Positions 31,460-39,793 are shown, counted from the first letter of the stretch. The stretch: 39,793 nucleotides of DNA from Thermoplasmatota archaeon (GCA_023487765.1 JAMDBW010000074.1:1-39793), one strand, 5' to 3'. Numbers and translations: made by a program. Notes: generated from the letters alone by a model not told the origin.

Positions 31460-32923
31460 TCACGAAGTACTCTTTGGTCCCAAATAGGCTCCCGATGGAA
31501 TAATGGTTCCGTTCTGGTATTCTGACGGGTAAGCAGTGCCACCATAGTATATTTTCAGATAGTGGTACATGCTCGAGTGTGCCTGACTAAGGGCGTGCGA
31601 GACGTTTCCTCCATTCATAATAACCGACCATGCGCTGTCAAAGTAGTTATCCCACTGGGTCATCCATGGAACTGCTGGTCTGAAGATTCCATTAGATTCT
31701 TCGTACTTTATCAGCTTGAACTGAAGCGACTGTGCAGACGGCGTAGCATATGCCGCTTCATTCACAACAGGCCATGTCAGGTTTTGCATCAATTGTATCT
31801 GAACCTTCTTTGAATCAAGGAACTGTATCCAGTGAAGTGCTGCCCATAGGTGAGGTGTGTTGTTTACTATTCCCAGAGCGTCTCCTCCCACTATGAATTG
31901 AGCGATATTATTTGGTCCAGTAAATCCGTGGGTGAGTCCAAGTTCTTTTCCGGAAGTCACATTATGTGGCGCTATGGTTGTATTGTTCCATCCGTTGTTT
32001 GCAAGAATCGAGGTTATGTAAGGCCACTGATTCAAGTACTGGTAGTTGTTCGACATAAGTCCCTTGTAGGAACCCCAGTAGCCGGTTGCATTATACGGGG
32101 ACATCAATCCTGTTTTTTCCATATTCTGCAGGAAGGTCAGGGCTGCAATATCTCCGGTTGTGTTAAAAGCCATTGGATTTCCGCCAAATTCCGCCATCCA
32201 CTGAAATACCTGTGTTGGGGTGCTGGCTCCGCCGTGTCCCATCATGTTGAACGGACTCGCGTAAAGACCATTGTGAGTCGTAGAGTAATTGTTCAAGTCC
32301 CACATGTCTGCCTTCAGGTTCGTTACGTTCGTCGGGGTGGTAATATTGGTATACCCGGCTGATCTAACCTGGTTCAAAGCAGACTGATTGTAATACGCCA
32401 ACTGTACATTTCCTCTTACTGGGAAGAAGTAGAACGTTCCACTGAAATTCCCCTCATTATAGTACGCGGGGATTATTGATCCGTTTGCCGCAGTTGCAGT
32501 GGCTGAAGAATTCATAGGTTCAAGCTGTGACAGATAAGGAGTAAGATTCATGACAAGCCCGCTTGATACAAGCGGTCCAATGAAACCATTATCCTGCTGG
32601 ACAACGTCAATGGTTGGGGTAGGTTCTTGAGCTTGCAGTGTGCTAACAACAGTTGAAGCTGACTGAGTAGTGAACTGTATCGTCACATTGGGGTACATCT
32701 GTTGAAACTGCGGTTTAAGTGTGCTGTTGTAATACGCATATTCACTAGGTGCAAGCGATATGTTGACAGTAAGTACTGTTTTGTTCGATTTAGCTGGCTG
32801 TAGTTGAGTTAATGCAATACCAATACCTGCAATAATAACCACGATGACTACTATTGCAACGACAATATATGTCATTGGAGGCTTTTTGCCTTGCATTCCT
32901 TGAGGAGTATCTTTTTGCTCCAT
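31460..32923 (-). CDS. Family 1 sugar-binding protein of the CUT1 transporter, N-terminally anchored
   Basis: Extracellular solute-binding protein of 487 residues. A hydrophobic helix (about 18-41) after a charged Gln/Lys-rich tail anchors it by the N-terminus; then come the SBP_bac_1 core (VTIQFTTQSASTVVSTLQAQ, IDVVQQDNGFIGPLVSSGLVMNLTPYL, a Trp/Tyr-rich ligand-cleft region and GGDALGIVNNTPH) and a C-terminal helical part. It has many N-glycosylation sequons. No motif gives the sugar; placed at the edge of a murein-sugar island, import of GlcNAc-MurNAc, MurNAc or muropeptides is inferred. It is the first gene of the operon, with a TATA-like box 27 bases before the ATG. Confidence 0.88.
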   Translation of the reverse strand: MEQKDTPQGMQGKKPPMTYIVVAIVVIVVIIAGIGIALTQLQPAKSNKTVLTVNISLAPSEYAYYNSTLKPQFQQMYPNVTIQFTTQSASTVVSTLQAQEPTPTIDVVQQDNGFIGPLVSSGLVMNLTPYLSQLEPMNSSATATAANGSIIPAYYNEGNFSGTFYFFPVRGNVQLAYYNQSALNQVRSAGYTNITTPTNVTNLKADMWDLNNYSTTHNGLYASPFNMMGHGGASTPTQVFQWMAEFGGNPMAFNTTGDIAALTFLQNMEKTGLMSPYNATGYWGSYKGLMSNNYQYLNQWPYITSILANNGWNNTTIAPHNVTSGKELGLTHGFTGPNNIAQFIVGGDALGIVNNTPHLWAALHWIQFLDSKKVQIQLMQNLTWPVVNEAAYATPSAQSLQFKLIKYEESNGIFRPAVPWMTQWDNYFDSAWSVIMNGGNVSHALSQAHSSMYHYLKIYYGGTAYPSEYQNGTIIPSGAYLGPKSTS

Positions 32924-32945
32924 GAACCGACAATTATAATCATCA

Positions 32946-32953
32946 CTTAAAAG
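32946..32953 (-). promoter_or_regulatory. TATA-like box of the sugar-transport operon
   Basis: The minus strand reads CTTTTAAG, centred 27 bases before the ATG at 32923. Confidence 0.4.
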
Positions 32954-33092
32954 ACTTTCGAAGACAATATTATAATGTCGACAAATTAACGTTGATGTAC
33001 AATAATTCCCATAACCGGTGTGTTTGATACGTTTTGTTCAGGAACGGTACTTCGTCCTGTAATTGTCGCTTCATTAAACGTTCCAGCTTGGA

Positions 33093-33117
33093 AATCCTGT
33101 AATGAAATAACAGGATT
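33093..33117. promoter_or_regulatory. Perfect 8-bp inverted repeat in the divergent region
   Basis: AATCCTGT (33093-33100) and ACAGGATT (33110-33117) are exact reverse complements separated by nine bases. It lies about 170 bases upstream of the sugar-binding protein start and 100 bases upstream of the threonine synthase-like start. It could be an operator for a dimeric regulator or a chance repeat; no second copy was noticed by eye at the other island promoters. The rest of this 293-base gap shows only an unrecognised open frame on the minus strand. Confidence 0.3.
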
Positions 33118-33216
33118 GGACTTCATCTGCCGAAAAACAGGAGTGAATAAGGCACGAGTGAACCTTAAGATATGATTAATATCTATCCACTTCATTTTAC
33201 GGACAGGTGTATGCAA

Positions 33217-34242
33217 ATGTTGAAATCTCGGTGTTACAATTGCGGGAAGCACAGAAAAAATCCCCTCACCGGGCCAAGATGCGGCTGTGGTGGAATTTTC
33301 ATTCCCGAACTCGATTTCAAGTTTAGAGATGGTGATTATAGATCAAATTACCCGTACATTGAAAATATAATAAGTCTCGGCGAAGTGGAAACTCCATTGG
33401 TTGATGTAGGCAATGTATCACTGAAACTGGAATATTACTCACCGACCTTTTCCTACAAGGATCGGGGAACAAGAGCACTGATTTCATGGCTCCATCAGTT
33501 GTTACCTCCCGGATCAAAAATCAATGAAGATTCATCCGGCAATGCCGGGGCTTCCATTTCCGCATATGGCATGTCCGCAGGTTTTGATGTCAACATATTC
33601 ATCCCGGAAAAAACGGTTCAGAGCAAGGTCAATCAGATTAATGCCTATGGAGCAAGAATTCACAGGATCACCGGAAGCAGAGAGGCGGTATCCGAAGCTG
33701 CGGAACACGCGGAAGGATATTTCGCCAGCCACGTGCTGAACCCGGAATTCAGGGATGGCATGAGGCAGATCAGTTACGAAATCTTCAGACAAAACCAGTA
33801 TAGGCTGCCTGACGCTGTTTTCATTCCGGTTTCTGCAGGTACGCTGCTGCTCGGCATGATATCAGGTTTCGAACATTTAGTGACATCCGGTGAAGCGCCA
33901 AAAGTGCCGGAGATTATAGCTGTTCAGACAGAAGCAGTCAGCCCGCTGTGTTCCAGATTAAACGGAATCCCGTACGATCCGAATAAAAACACACAGTCCA
34001 TTGCAGATGCGCTGGTGTCGAGAGCACCTCCGCTCCTGCCACAAATGACTGAAGCGGTATCGAGATACGGCAGATGCATTACCGTTTCCGAGGAAGAGAT
34101 TATTTCCGCCCGCAACGAACTGGCCGGTAAAGGATTCCTTGTGGAATACAGTTCAGCCACAGTTTACGGTGCTCAGAAAAAAATGAAGAAAACCGGAAGG
34201 GCGGTTCTGATAATGACGGGAAACGGCCTGAAAAATCTCTAA
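33217..34242 (+). CDS. thrC: Threonine synthase-like PLP enzyme (fold type II)
   Basis: PLP-dependent beta-family enzyme most like archaeal threonine synthase (O-phosphohomoserine to L-threonine). An N-terminal zinc-ribbon with CYNCGK and PRCGCGG is followed by ETPLVDV, the PLP-lysine motif SYKDRG (Lys81), NEDSSGNAGASISAYG, IPVSAGTLLLG and the C-terminal VEYSSATVYGA. Counted from the ATG at 33217 it has 341 residues, slightly short for the family. That start is chosen because AGGTG lies seven bases upstream and the zinc-ribbon begins at once; ATGs at 33172 and 33211 are alternatives. A threonine/serine dehydratase or diaminopropionate lyase-like role is possible, which would also fit amino-acid salvage. 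It is divergent from the sugar transporter. Confidence 0.75.
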   Translation: MLKSRCYNCGKHRKNPLTGPRCGCGGIFIPELDFKFRDGDYRSNYPYIENIISLGEVETPLVDVGNVSLKLEYYSPTFSYKDRGTRALISWLHQLLPPGSKINEDSSGNAGASISAYGMSAGFDVNIFIPEKTVQSKVNQINAYGARIHRITGSREAVSEAAEHAEGYFASHVLNPEFRDGMRQISYEIFRQNQYRLPDAVFIPVSAGTLLLGMISGFEHLVTSGEAPKVPEIIAVQTEAVSPLCSRLNGIPYDPNKNTQSIADALVSRAPPLLPQMTEAVSRYGRCITVSEEEIISARNELAGKGFLVEYSSATVYGAQKKMKKTGRAVLIMTGNGLKNL

Positions 34243-34703
34243 TTTTCAGCAGCTTCCGCCAGAGCCTGCTCGGGCAACCTGTCAAAATCATAATTTTTAC
34301 CATCAATTGTAAGGGAATATCTGAGATCAGCACCACCCTGCCTGACGATAATAGAGACGCTGCAGTATTTAGTTAATGAAAGATTGATAGCTTTCCTCGC
34401 TTTCACAGGATTTATTTTTTCCCTGAAAATGAAGTGTATATTCACATGCGTCAGAGTCTTGGGGTTTTCTTCTCTCCTCTCTCCGCTTATCTCGCATTGG
34501 AATCCGGATACCGGTTCCTTCATTTTTGTAAGTATGGTCAGAATATCATCGCTGGAACACCCGCCCATAGCCAGTAGCAGATGTTCTGTCGGAGAAAAAT
34601 GCTTTGTGTTATTTGATATTGAATTTTTCAGTATCACATCAGTTTTGTTCTCCACATTCGTTCTGAATCCATCCTTTTCGTCATAAACAAAAGAAACTTT
34701 CAT
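34239..34703 (-). CDS. OsmC/Ohr-family protein
   Basis: Small (154-residue) OsmC-fold protein, a group that includes thiol-dependent peroxidases for organic hydroperoxides. The two conserved cysteines are present as GGCSSDD (Cys49) and TKYCSVS (Cys114), along with the N-terminal FSPTEHLLLAMGGC signature. It overlaps the end of the convergent PLP-enzyme gene by four bases. An A/T-rich element about 24 bases before the ATG may be its promoter. It has no evident link to the island. Confidence 0.87.
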   Translation of the reverse strand: MKVSFVYDEKDGFRTNVENKTDVILKNSISNNTKHFSPTEHLLLAMGGCSSDDILTILTKMKEPVSGFQCEISGERREENPKTLTHVNIHFIFREKINPVKARKAINLSLTKYCSVSIIVRQGGADLRYSLTIDGKNYDFDRLPEQALAEAAEN

Positions 34704-34827
34704 GTTTAAAAGATTTCAGAACAATATTTTAGGCTTTGGTATATGTACAGGAGATCAGCCGCAAAATACCTTTTCATTGCTGCAAGGGGGAGTGCAAAGA
34801 ATATATAGTTATGTTCCATAAGGCAGC

Positions 34828-35127
34828 ATGGACTGCCAACTCAGGGTTATAAACAAGGAAAAGAATTCAATAACCCTTGAAATGTTAAATTATGACAACA
34901 CGATACTGAGGCCGCTTATAGACGAGATCCTAAAGGACGATCAGGTTGAAGAGACACGGTATTACATAAAGCATCCAATCATAGATAATCCTGAAATTTT
35001 CATAAGAGTTAAGACCGGCAAACCGCAGGCGGCTGTCAAACGATCCATAAGAAGACTGAGCAAGGTTTTCGAGACTCTCGAAACCGATTTGATCAAGGAA
35101 ATCAAGAGACTCGAGGAAAGCAACTGA
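34828..35127 (+). CDS. rpoL: DNA-directed RNA polymerase subunit L
   Basis: Archaeal RpoL (homologue of eukaryotic Rpb11/AC19), which pairs with RpoD in assembly of the polymerase platform. The 99-residue protein contains the typical core: NYDNTILRPLIDEILKDD, then YYIKHPIIDNPEIFIRVKTG, followed by a C-terminal helix. ATATATAG (34801-34808) is centred about 24 bases before the ATG, indicating a leaderless transcript. The methyltransferase gene follows after four bases. It is a strong archaeal marker. Confidence 0.93.
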   Translation: MDCQLRVINKEKNSITLEMLNYDNTILRPLIDEILKDDQVEETRYYIKHPIIDNPEIFIRVKTGKPQAAVKRSIRRLSKVFETLETDLIKEIKRLEESN

Positions 35128-35131
35128 CCAG

Positions 35132-36100
35132 ATGCCTGATGTTTTTTTCATCGAGTTAAGCAGGGAAATCGAGGGAGCCTCCCATTACGAGCTGGAGGTG
35201 TTATCAGAAACAGGTCATTTCTCAATAACCAGGTCAGGAGAAAGATTTGCTGTCGTGAGCGGCGAAACAGATTCTCTCACAAAAACCGCTTTTGTTAACC
35301 GGATATCGCTAATCCTCAAATCCGGACCTGATCCATCGGTTGTGTCGGATGTGAAATTAGGGGAAGGCAGATTTCATGTGCGTTTCATGGACAACGACGA
35401 ATGCCATGATGCACTTATTGAACCGGAAATAGGGAACGCGCTTGACGGCAAAGGGAGGATAGATTTCAAAAACCCTGACTTCATCATACGGGTTTACCAC
35501 TGGGGAGAATGGTACATATGCAGAGAAATATACCAGAAAAGCCAGAAGGAACTGCAATCGCGTCGTGCTCCTTTGCGTCCGTTTTTCTCCCCGGTCTCCA
35601 TCCATCCCAAGTTCGCCAGATTCTTTGTCAATATTTCAGGCACCAGACCAGGCGACACCATTCTCGATCCATTTTGCGGCACCGGGGGTATACTCATAGA
35701 AGCCGGACTCATGGGAAGAAATGTCACTGGAAACGACTGGTCTCTTCAAATGGCTACGGGCGCAAAATTAAATCTGAAATATTTCGGCTTAAGAGGTTTC
35801 AATATATACAATGAGGATTTCATCAACATGAATTTCACGGAAAAATTTCATGCAATAATTACTGACATGCCCTACGGAAAAAATGCTCCGCTGTCACAAA
35901 AGGATCTCAGCGATCTGTATTCCAGGAGTTTTAAGAAATTCCACTCGTTGCTCCATGAAGGTGGCAGATGCGTTGTGGTTCTCTCAGATATAAACTATCT
36001 TAATGATATCAGGTCATTGTTTGATATCAGGAAGATTATCAGGTACAGGGTGCACAAATCCCTCACGAGATACTTTGCAGTCCTTCAGAAAATAGGGTGA
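35132..36100 (+). CDS. TrmG10/Trm11-type tRNA (guanine-N2) methyltransferase
   Basis: SAM-dependent methyltransferase of 322 residues with an N-terminal THUMP-like region (about 1-150) and a C-terminal Rossmann domain. Motif I is seen as LDPFCGTGGILIEAGLMG, motif II region as GNDWS, and the catalytic N2-methylation motif as TDMPYGKNAP (D-x-P-Y-G type). This combination is typical of archaeal TrmG10, which makes m2G/m22G at tRNA position 10. It starts four bases after rpoL. Confidence 0.87.
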   Translation: MPDVFFIELSREIEGASHYELEVLSETGHFSITRSGERFAVVSGETDSLTKTAFVNRISLILKSGPDPSVVSDVKLGEGRFHVRFMDNDECHDALIEPEIGNALDGKGRIDFKNPDFIIRVYHWGEWYICREIYQKSQKELQSRRAPLRPFFSPVSIHPKFARFFVNISGTRPGDTILDPFCGTGGILIEAGLMGRNVTGNDWSLQMATGAKLNLKYFGLRGFNIYNEDFINMNFTEKFHAIITDMPYGKNAPLSQKDLSDLYSRSFKKFHSLLHEGGRCVVVLSDINYLNDIRSLFDIRKIIRYRVHKSLTRYFAVLQKIG

Positions 36101-36118
36101 TACCATGAACCTGCTGTA

Positions 36119-36126
36119 TTTATATA
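36119..36126 (+). promoter_or_regulatory. TATA box of the grpE-dnaK operon
   Basis: TTTATATA is centred 27 bases before the ATG of grpE at 36149, implying a leaderless transcript separate from rpoL-trmG10. Confidence 0.6.
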
Positions 36127-36148
36127 GAAGGACAAATTTACTTGTAAA

Positions 36149-36694
36149 ATGTCTGCCTCATCATCCTCAAGAGATAGATTACGTAATCCAGTGGAGTCGG
36201 AAATGAGTTCCAGCAGAGTGAGAGCTTTGAGCAGGACACAGTTGAGATCATTGCAGATAGAGAACCAGCTTAGGGAAACCAGGGAACAGCTGGATCAGTA
36301 TCGCGATTTATTCCTGCGACAAAGGGCAGATATGGAAAATTACAGCAAAGCAAAGGAAAGGGAGATATCGCAGATAATAAAAAACGCAAGTCGGGAAGTA
36401 GTTAAGAACCTTCTTCCTATACTGGATTCTCTCGATTCGGCAATTGCAAATTCAAAAGACGGCTCCAACCTGACCCAGGTGCAGGACCAGACACTCAAGA
36501 TACTTGGCACCTACGGTTTCAGGATCATAGAAGCCAAGGGCAAAAAATTTGATCCATATCTGCATGAGGTAATCGCAGTAAATCAATCAGAAGAGGATGG
36601 AATAGTGCTGGAAGAAATCCAGAAGGGCTACAGGCTCAACGACGAGGTCCTCAGGACTTCAAAAGTGATAGTTGGAAAAAAAGGTGAAGAATAA
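36149..36694 (+). CDS. grpE: Nucleotide exchange factor GrpE
   Basis: GrpE releases ADP from DnaK. The 181-residue protein has the long N-terminal helix that dimerises (about 25-80, [20 protein letters not shown] then [12 protein letters not shown]), [16 protein letters not shown] and the C-terminal beta domain with [12 protein letters not shown] and [12 protein letters not shown]. Its stop codon shares one base with the dnaK start (TAATG), so translation is probably coupled. Confidence 0.94.
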   Translation: MSASSSSRDRLRNPVESEMSSSRVRALSRTQLRSLQIENQLRETREQLDQYRDLFLRQRADMENYSKAKEREISQIIKNASREVVKNLLPILDSLDSAIANSKDGSNLTQVQDQTLKILGTYGFRIIEAKGKKFDPYLHEVIAVNQSEEDGIVLEEIQKGYRLNDEVLRTSKVIVGKKGEE

Positions 36695-38544
36695 TGTCAA
36701 AAATAATAGGAATCGATCTAGGAACAAGTAATTCAGCTGCAGCAGTGGTAATTTCAGGTAAACCTACCGTTATACCGAGTGCGGAAGGTGTATCTATCGG
36801 CGGAAAGTCTTTCCCGAGCTACGTGGCATTCACAAAGGAAGGGGACCTGCTCGTCGGGGAACCTGCAAAGAGGCAGGCACTCCTCAACCCGGAAGGCACT
36901 ATTTATGCTGCGAAAAGAAAAATGGGTACGGATTTTAAATTCAAGGTAAGAGGTAAAGAATATACTCCCCAGCAGGTATCGTCCTTCATCCTGCAGAAGA
37001 TTAAGAGGGATGCGGAAGCATTTCTGGGAGAAGAGGTGAAGGAAGCAGTAATAACTGTTCCAGCTTACTTCAACGACAACCAGAGACAGGCAACAAAGGA
37101 TGCGGGACTGATCGCAGGTCTTGAGGTCAAGAGAATCATAAATGAACCGACGGCGGCATCCCTGGCATACGGTATTGATAAACTCAACCAGTCTCAGAAA
37201 ATTCTAGTCTTCGATCTTGGCGGTGGAACCCTGGATGTTACCATAATGGATTTCGGAGAGGGAGTATTCGAGGTCGTTTCAACATCGGGAGATACTAGCC
37301 TTGGTGGAACTGACATGGATGAAGCCATAATCAGGTTCCTGGTGGACGATTTCAAGGCAAAGGAGGGAGTCGATCTTTCAAAAGACAAGAACGCATACAT
37401 AAGATTGAAGGATGCTGCTGAAAAGGCCAAGATAGAGCTCTCCACGACCATGACGACTGAGATAAACCTGCCATATATTTCGGCGACTCAGGACGGACCG
37501 AAACACCTCCAGTATAACCTCACAAGATCAAAACTGGAGGAACTGATATCGCCAATAGTGAATAAGTGCAAAAGTCCTATTGACAATGCAATACAGGGCG
37601 GTAAACTCAAGAAGGAAGATGTCGGAAAAATTATACTCGTCGGAGGCCCGACCAGAATCCCGATGGTACGGAAATTCGTAGAGGACTATTTCGGCAGAAA
37701 GGTTGAAGGCGGAGTAGATCCGATGGAGTGTGTGTCTGTCGGTGCAGCTATACAGGGGGCAGTTCTTTCAGGCGATATAAAGGACATAGTTCTCCTTGAT
37801 GTGACGCCTTTGACTCTCGGTATTGAAACACTGGGAGGCGTCATGACTCCGCTCATATCCGCAAATACGACGATACCTACCAAGAAATCACAGATATTCA
37901 CAACGGCCGCTGATATGCAGACGGCGGTAACGATTCACGTGGTACAGGGCGAGAGAACCATGGCAAACGACAACGTATCTCTTGGAATGTTCAACCTCGT
38001 AGGTATACCGCCAGCCCCAAGAGGCATTCCTCAAATCGAGGTCACCTTTGACATAGATGCGAATGGTATCATCAACGTGTCCGCCGCTGACAAGGGATCA
38101 GGAAAGAGCCAGAGTATTTCCATAACTGCGTCCAATAAACTGTCCAAGGAAGAAATTGAAAAGATGAAGAATCAGGCAAAAGAATTTGCGGAACAGGACC
38201 TGCAGAAAAAGGAAGAAGTGGAAAAAGTCAACGCCGCCGAGACGCTTGCATACACCGTTGAAAAGACGATCAACGAATCCGGTGACAAGATAGACGAAGC
38301 TTCAAAGAATGAAGTGAAGGAACAGGTCAAGGAACTGAGAGAAGCGATAGCAGCAAAGGACACGAACAAGATCGAAAAACTTACCGAAACTCTTTCAAAG
38401 AAGATACAGGAAGTCGGGGCGAAACTCTACCAGAATCCCGGAGCTGCTGGCCCTGAAGCTGACACTGGCTCACAGCAGTCCGACTCCGGACAGCAGCAGG
38501 ATACGGATGGCAAAACAGTTGACGCCGATTTCAAGGAGAACTAG
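36694..38544 (+). CDS. dnaK: Hsp70 chaperone DnaK
   Basis: ATP-dependent chaperone, 616 residues. The nucleotide-binding domain shows [15 protein letters not shown] at the N-terminus, [42 protein letters not shown] and [13 protein letters not shown]; the substrate-binding domain has [20 protein letters not shown] (seen as [12 protein letters not shown] and TLGGVMTPL), and a helical lid ends in an Asp/Gln-rich tail. AGGTGA precedes the ATG. The second gene of grpE-dnaK-dnaJ. DnaK in archaea is generally thought to have come from bacteria. Confidence 0.98.
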   Translation: MSKIIGIDLGTSNSAAAVVISGKPTVIPSAEGVSIGGKSFPSYVAFTKEGDLLVGEPAKRQALLNPEGTIYAAKRKMGTDFKFKVRGKEYTPQQVSSFILQKIKRDAEAFLGEEVKEAVITVPAYFNDNQRQATKDAGLIAGLEVKRIINEPTAASLAYGIDKLNQSQKILVFDLGGGTLDVTIMDFGEGVFEVVSTSGDTSLGGTDMDEAIIRFLVDDFKAKEGVDLSKDKNAYIRLKDAAEKAKIELSTTMTTEINLPYISATQDGPKHLQYNLTRSKLEELISPIVNKCKSPIDNAIQGGKLKKEDVGKIILVGGPTRIPMVRKFVEDYFGRKVEGGVDPMECVSVGAAIQGAVLSGDIKDIVLLDVTPLTLGIETLGGVMTPLISANTTIPTKKSQIFTTAADMQTAVTIHVVQGERTMANDNVSLGMFNLVGIPPAPRGIPQIEVTFDIDANGIINVSAADKGSGKSQSISITASNKLSKEEIEKMKNQAKEFAEQDLQKKEEVEKVNAAETLAYTVEKTINESGDKIDEASKNEVKEQVKELREAIAAKDTNKIEKLTETLSKKIQEVGAKLYQNPGAAGPEADTGSQQSDSGQQQDTDGKTVDADFKEN

Positions 38545-38566
38545 GATTCCCCGGATCTAGATTCAA

Positions 38567-39667
38567 ATGGTCAAGGACTACTATAAGACTCTCGGTGTGG
38601 AACGCAACTCCTCCCAGGACGAAATCAAGAAGGCGTTCAGAACCCTGGCCAGAAAATACCACCCTGACACGAATCCTGAAAACAAGGCCGAGGCTGAGGA
38701 GAAATTCAAGGAAGTCAGTGAAGCCTATGAGGTGCTGTCTGATGAGAAGAAGAGATCAATGTATGATCAGACTGGTCACGTAGACTTCGGTCCGGGTAGG
38801 TCAGACTTTACCTGGCAGGACTTCTCGCATTTTGAAGATTTCAGTGATCTGAGAGACATATTCGGGAGAATCTTTGGTGGTGGCGGGGGACCGGACTCTT
38901 TCTTTTCAGGTTTCGGCGGACAGCAGGAAAGCCTTGATCTGCTGACAAACATGAGAATAGGCCTTGAAGACGCTTTCTACGGCGTGACAAAAACAATCAA
39001 GTACAAGCGTAATGCACCGTGTAATCAGTGTAAAGGCAGCGGTTCCAGAGATGGTAAAATAAGGACCTGCTCTACGTGCAACGGATCAGGACAGCAGAGG
39101 ATCGTGCAGGGGCAGGGATTTTTCAAAATGGTAACGGTGACAACCTGCAGAACATGTCAGGGGAGGGGGCGTATCCCCAGTGAAGCGTGCAACGTATGCA
39201 AAGGGTCCGGTTCAACATCGATCACGGAGAGTCTTGAGATTCAGATTCCAAAGGGTGCACAGAATGGACTGAGACTGAGGGTTCGCGGAAAGGGACAGTC
39301 AAACCTCGGAAATACGGGAGACCTGTTCGTTGTTCTCAATGTGCTCGGCGAGAATGGTATAACGAGAAATAATGACGACCTTTACATAACCAATGAAATC
39401 AGCTTTCCGGAAGCTGCTCTGGGGACCGTCAAGGAGATTCAGATATTCCGTGAGAAGTACGAGTTAAAGATACTCGGGGGTACACAACCCGGTGAGGTTC
39501 TTAGAATCAAGGGTGCCGGAATGCCGCATATGAACGGGCATGGAACCGGCGATTTGCTCGTGGAGGTGAAGGTCGTTGTTCCAAAGCACCTGACTTCTGC
39601 GCAGAGAGACCTGATTTCAAAGTTGATGGATGATAATGGAAAAAAACATTCCTGGCTCAAGGGATAG
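38567..39667 (+). CDS. dnaJ: Co-chaperone DnaJ (Hsp40, type I)
   Basis: Type I DnaJ of 366 residues: J domain (about 1-70) with the HPD motif in KYHPDTNP, a Gly/Phe-rich linker ([17 protein letters not shown]), four CxxCxGxG zinc modules ([32 protein letters not shown]) and the C-terminal peptide-binding domains. It stimulates DnaK ATPase and delivers clients. It follows dnaK by 22 bases. Confidence 0.97.
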   Translation: MVKDYYKTLGVERNSSQDEIKKAFRTLARKYHPDTNPENKAEAEEKFKEVSEAYEVLSDEKKRSMYDQTGHVDFGPGRSDFTWQDFSHFEDFSDLRDIFGRIFGGGGGPDSFFSGFGGQQESLDLLTNMRIGLEDAFYGVTKTIKYKRNAPCNQCKGSGSRDGKIRTCSTCNGSGQQRIVQGQGFFKMVTVTTCRTCQGRGRIPSEACNVCKGSGSTSITESLEIQIPKGAQNGLRLRVRGKGQSNLGNTGDLFVVLNVLGENGITRNNDDLYITNEISFPEAALGTVKEIQIFREKYELKILGGTQPGEVLRIKGAGMPHMNGHGTGDLLVEVKVVVPKHLTSAQRDLISKLMDDNGKKHSWLKG

Positions 39668-39694
39668 TTTTTTTGATATAGTTCCTGATCGAAA

Positions 39695-39703
39695 CTTATA
39701 AAT
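39695..39703 (+). promoter_or_regulatory. TATA box of the UspA-family gene
   Basis: CTTATAAAT is centred 26 bases before the ATG at 39725, a clear leaderless archaeal promoter. The T-run GTTTTTTTGA at 39667-39676 just before it may end dnaJ transcription. Confidence 0.6.
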
Positions 39704-39724
39704 TTCCCTAAATTAATAGACATT

Positions 39725-39793
39725 ATGAAAATTTTAATTGCTTTCGACAATTCCGGCGTCGCAAAAAAGGCTCTAAAGTTCGCCCTTAAACTG
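39725..39793 (+). CDS. Universal stress protein (UspA family), N-terminal fragment
   Basis: Only the first 23 codons lie in the window. They read MKILIAFDNSGVAKKALKFA and on, the typical UspA opening: a beta strand, D-x-S, and the first helix (AxxAL-x-A). The gene runs off the right edge. The TATA box 26 bases upstream fixes the start. Confidence 0.7.
   Translation, partial: MKILIAFDNSGVAKKALKFALKL

Noticed and set aside
2223-32923. Murein biosynthesis or self-recycling island
   Set aside because: No MurA-G, MraY, Ddl or penicillin-binding transglycosylase is present; every recognised step runs in the catabolic direction and the cell is archaeal.
2223-32923. Pseudomurein (methanogen wall) metabolism
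   Set aside because: Pseudomurein contains N-acetyltalosaminuronic acid and no MurNAc or DAP; AnmK, MurQ and NamZ are specific to MurNAc, and the host does not look like a methanogen.
32986-33252. 88-codon minus-strand frame between the sugar-binding protein and the PLP enzyme genes
   Set aside because: I recognise no family; it overlaps the start of the opposite gene and could be a remnant, but nothing supports it as a gene.
1-39793. Bacterial contaminant contig
   Set aside because: EF-2, RpoL, TrmG10-type enzyme, membrane-tethered binding proteins and TATA/leaderless promoters, including at the murein genes themselves, are archaeal features on both flanks and inside the island.
1-39793. 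tRNA, rRNA or CRISPR features
   Set aside because: Reading the intergenic regions on both strands gave no cloverleaf with a GTTCRANNC T-arm and no regularly spaced direct repeats.

Overview
The window is archaeal and most likely from the order Thermoplasmatales or a close relative. It carries an archaeal/eukaryotic-type EF-2 that closely resembles what I recall of Thermoplasma EF-2, the RNA polymerase subunit RpoL, an archaeal TrmG10-type tRNA methyltransferase and a GrpE-DnaK-DnaJ set. Binding proteins are tethered by a membrane helix. Many genes have a TATA-like box about 24-28 bases before the start codon, as in leaderless archaeal transcripts. I see no tRNA, rRNA or CRISPR array.

The two flanks are housekeeping: fusA (EF-2, 5' end cut by the window edge) on the left; a threonine synthase-like enzyme, an OsmC protein, rpoL, trmG10, grpE-dnaK-dnaJ and the start of a UspA-family gene on the right.

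The roughly 30 kb between them (about 2.2-32.9 kb) looks like one functional island for taking up and dismantling bacterial peptidoglycan, a polymer archaea do not make. Sugar side: NagZ (GH3), NamZ (DUF1343/GH171), an AmiE/YbbE-like class C serine hydrolase, AnmK, a BadF/NAGK-type amino-sugar kinase, MurQ, NagA and a SIS-type glucosamine-6-phosphate deaminase. Together they can take GlcNAc-MurNAc, MurNAc or anhydro-MurNAc to fructose-6-phosphate, D-lactate, acetate and ammonia. Peptide side: a PBP4/DacB-type DD-peptidase, a YkfC-type NlpC/P60 endopeptidase, an L-Ala-D/L-Glu (dipeptide) epimerase, the M55 D-aminopeptidase DppA, a CocE/S15-like hydrolase and a diaminopimelate decarboxylase that would turn released meso-DAP into lysine. 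Transport: a complete Opp/Dpp peptide ABC system and a complete CUT1 sugar ABC system. A secreted, membrane-anchored amidase_6/NlpC-like protein is the only clear extracellular hydrolase. The gene content combines what Bacillus subtilis keeps in two operons (murQ...amiE-nagZ-namZ and dppABCDE-ykfABCD).

Almost all the hydrolases lack signal peptides, so the model is that muropeptides enter through the two ABC transporters and are dismantled in the cytoplasm. Organisation on the minus strand: dacB-lysA, the amidase, ykfC-anmK, a GNAT gene, epimerase, namZ, kinase, oppA-B-C-D-F, dppA and SBP-malF-malG-malK; on the plus strand: nagB-II/nagA/murQ, the S15 hydrolase, nagZ and a DUF218 gene. Two gene-poor gaps hold decayed transposases, and one also holds a fragment of a second copy of the secreted amidase. 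No MurA-G/MraY biosynthetic genes and no dedicated regulator are visible, which points to catabolism of foreign cell walls rather than self-recycling.
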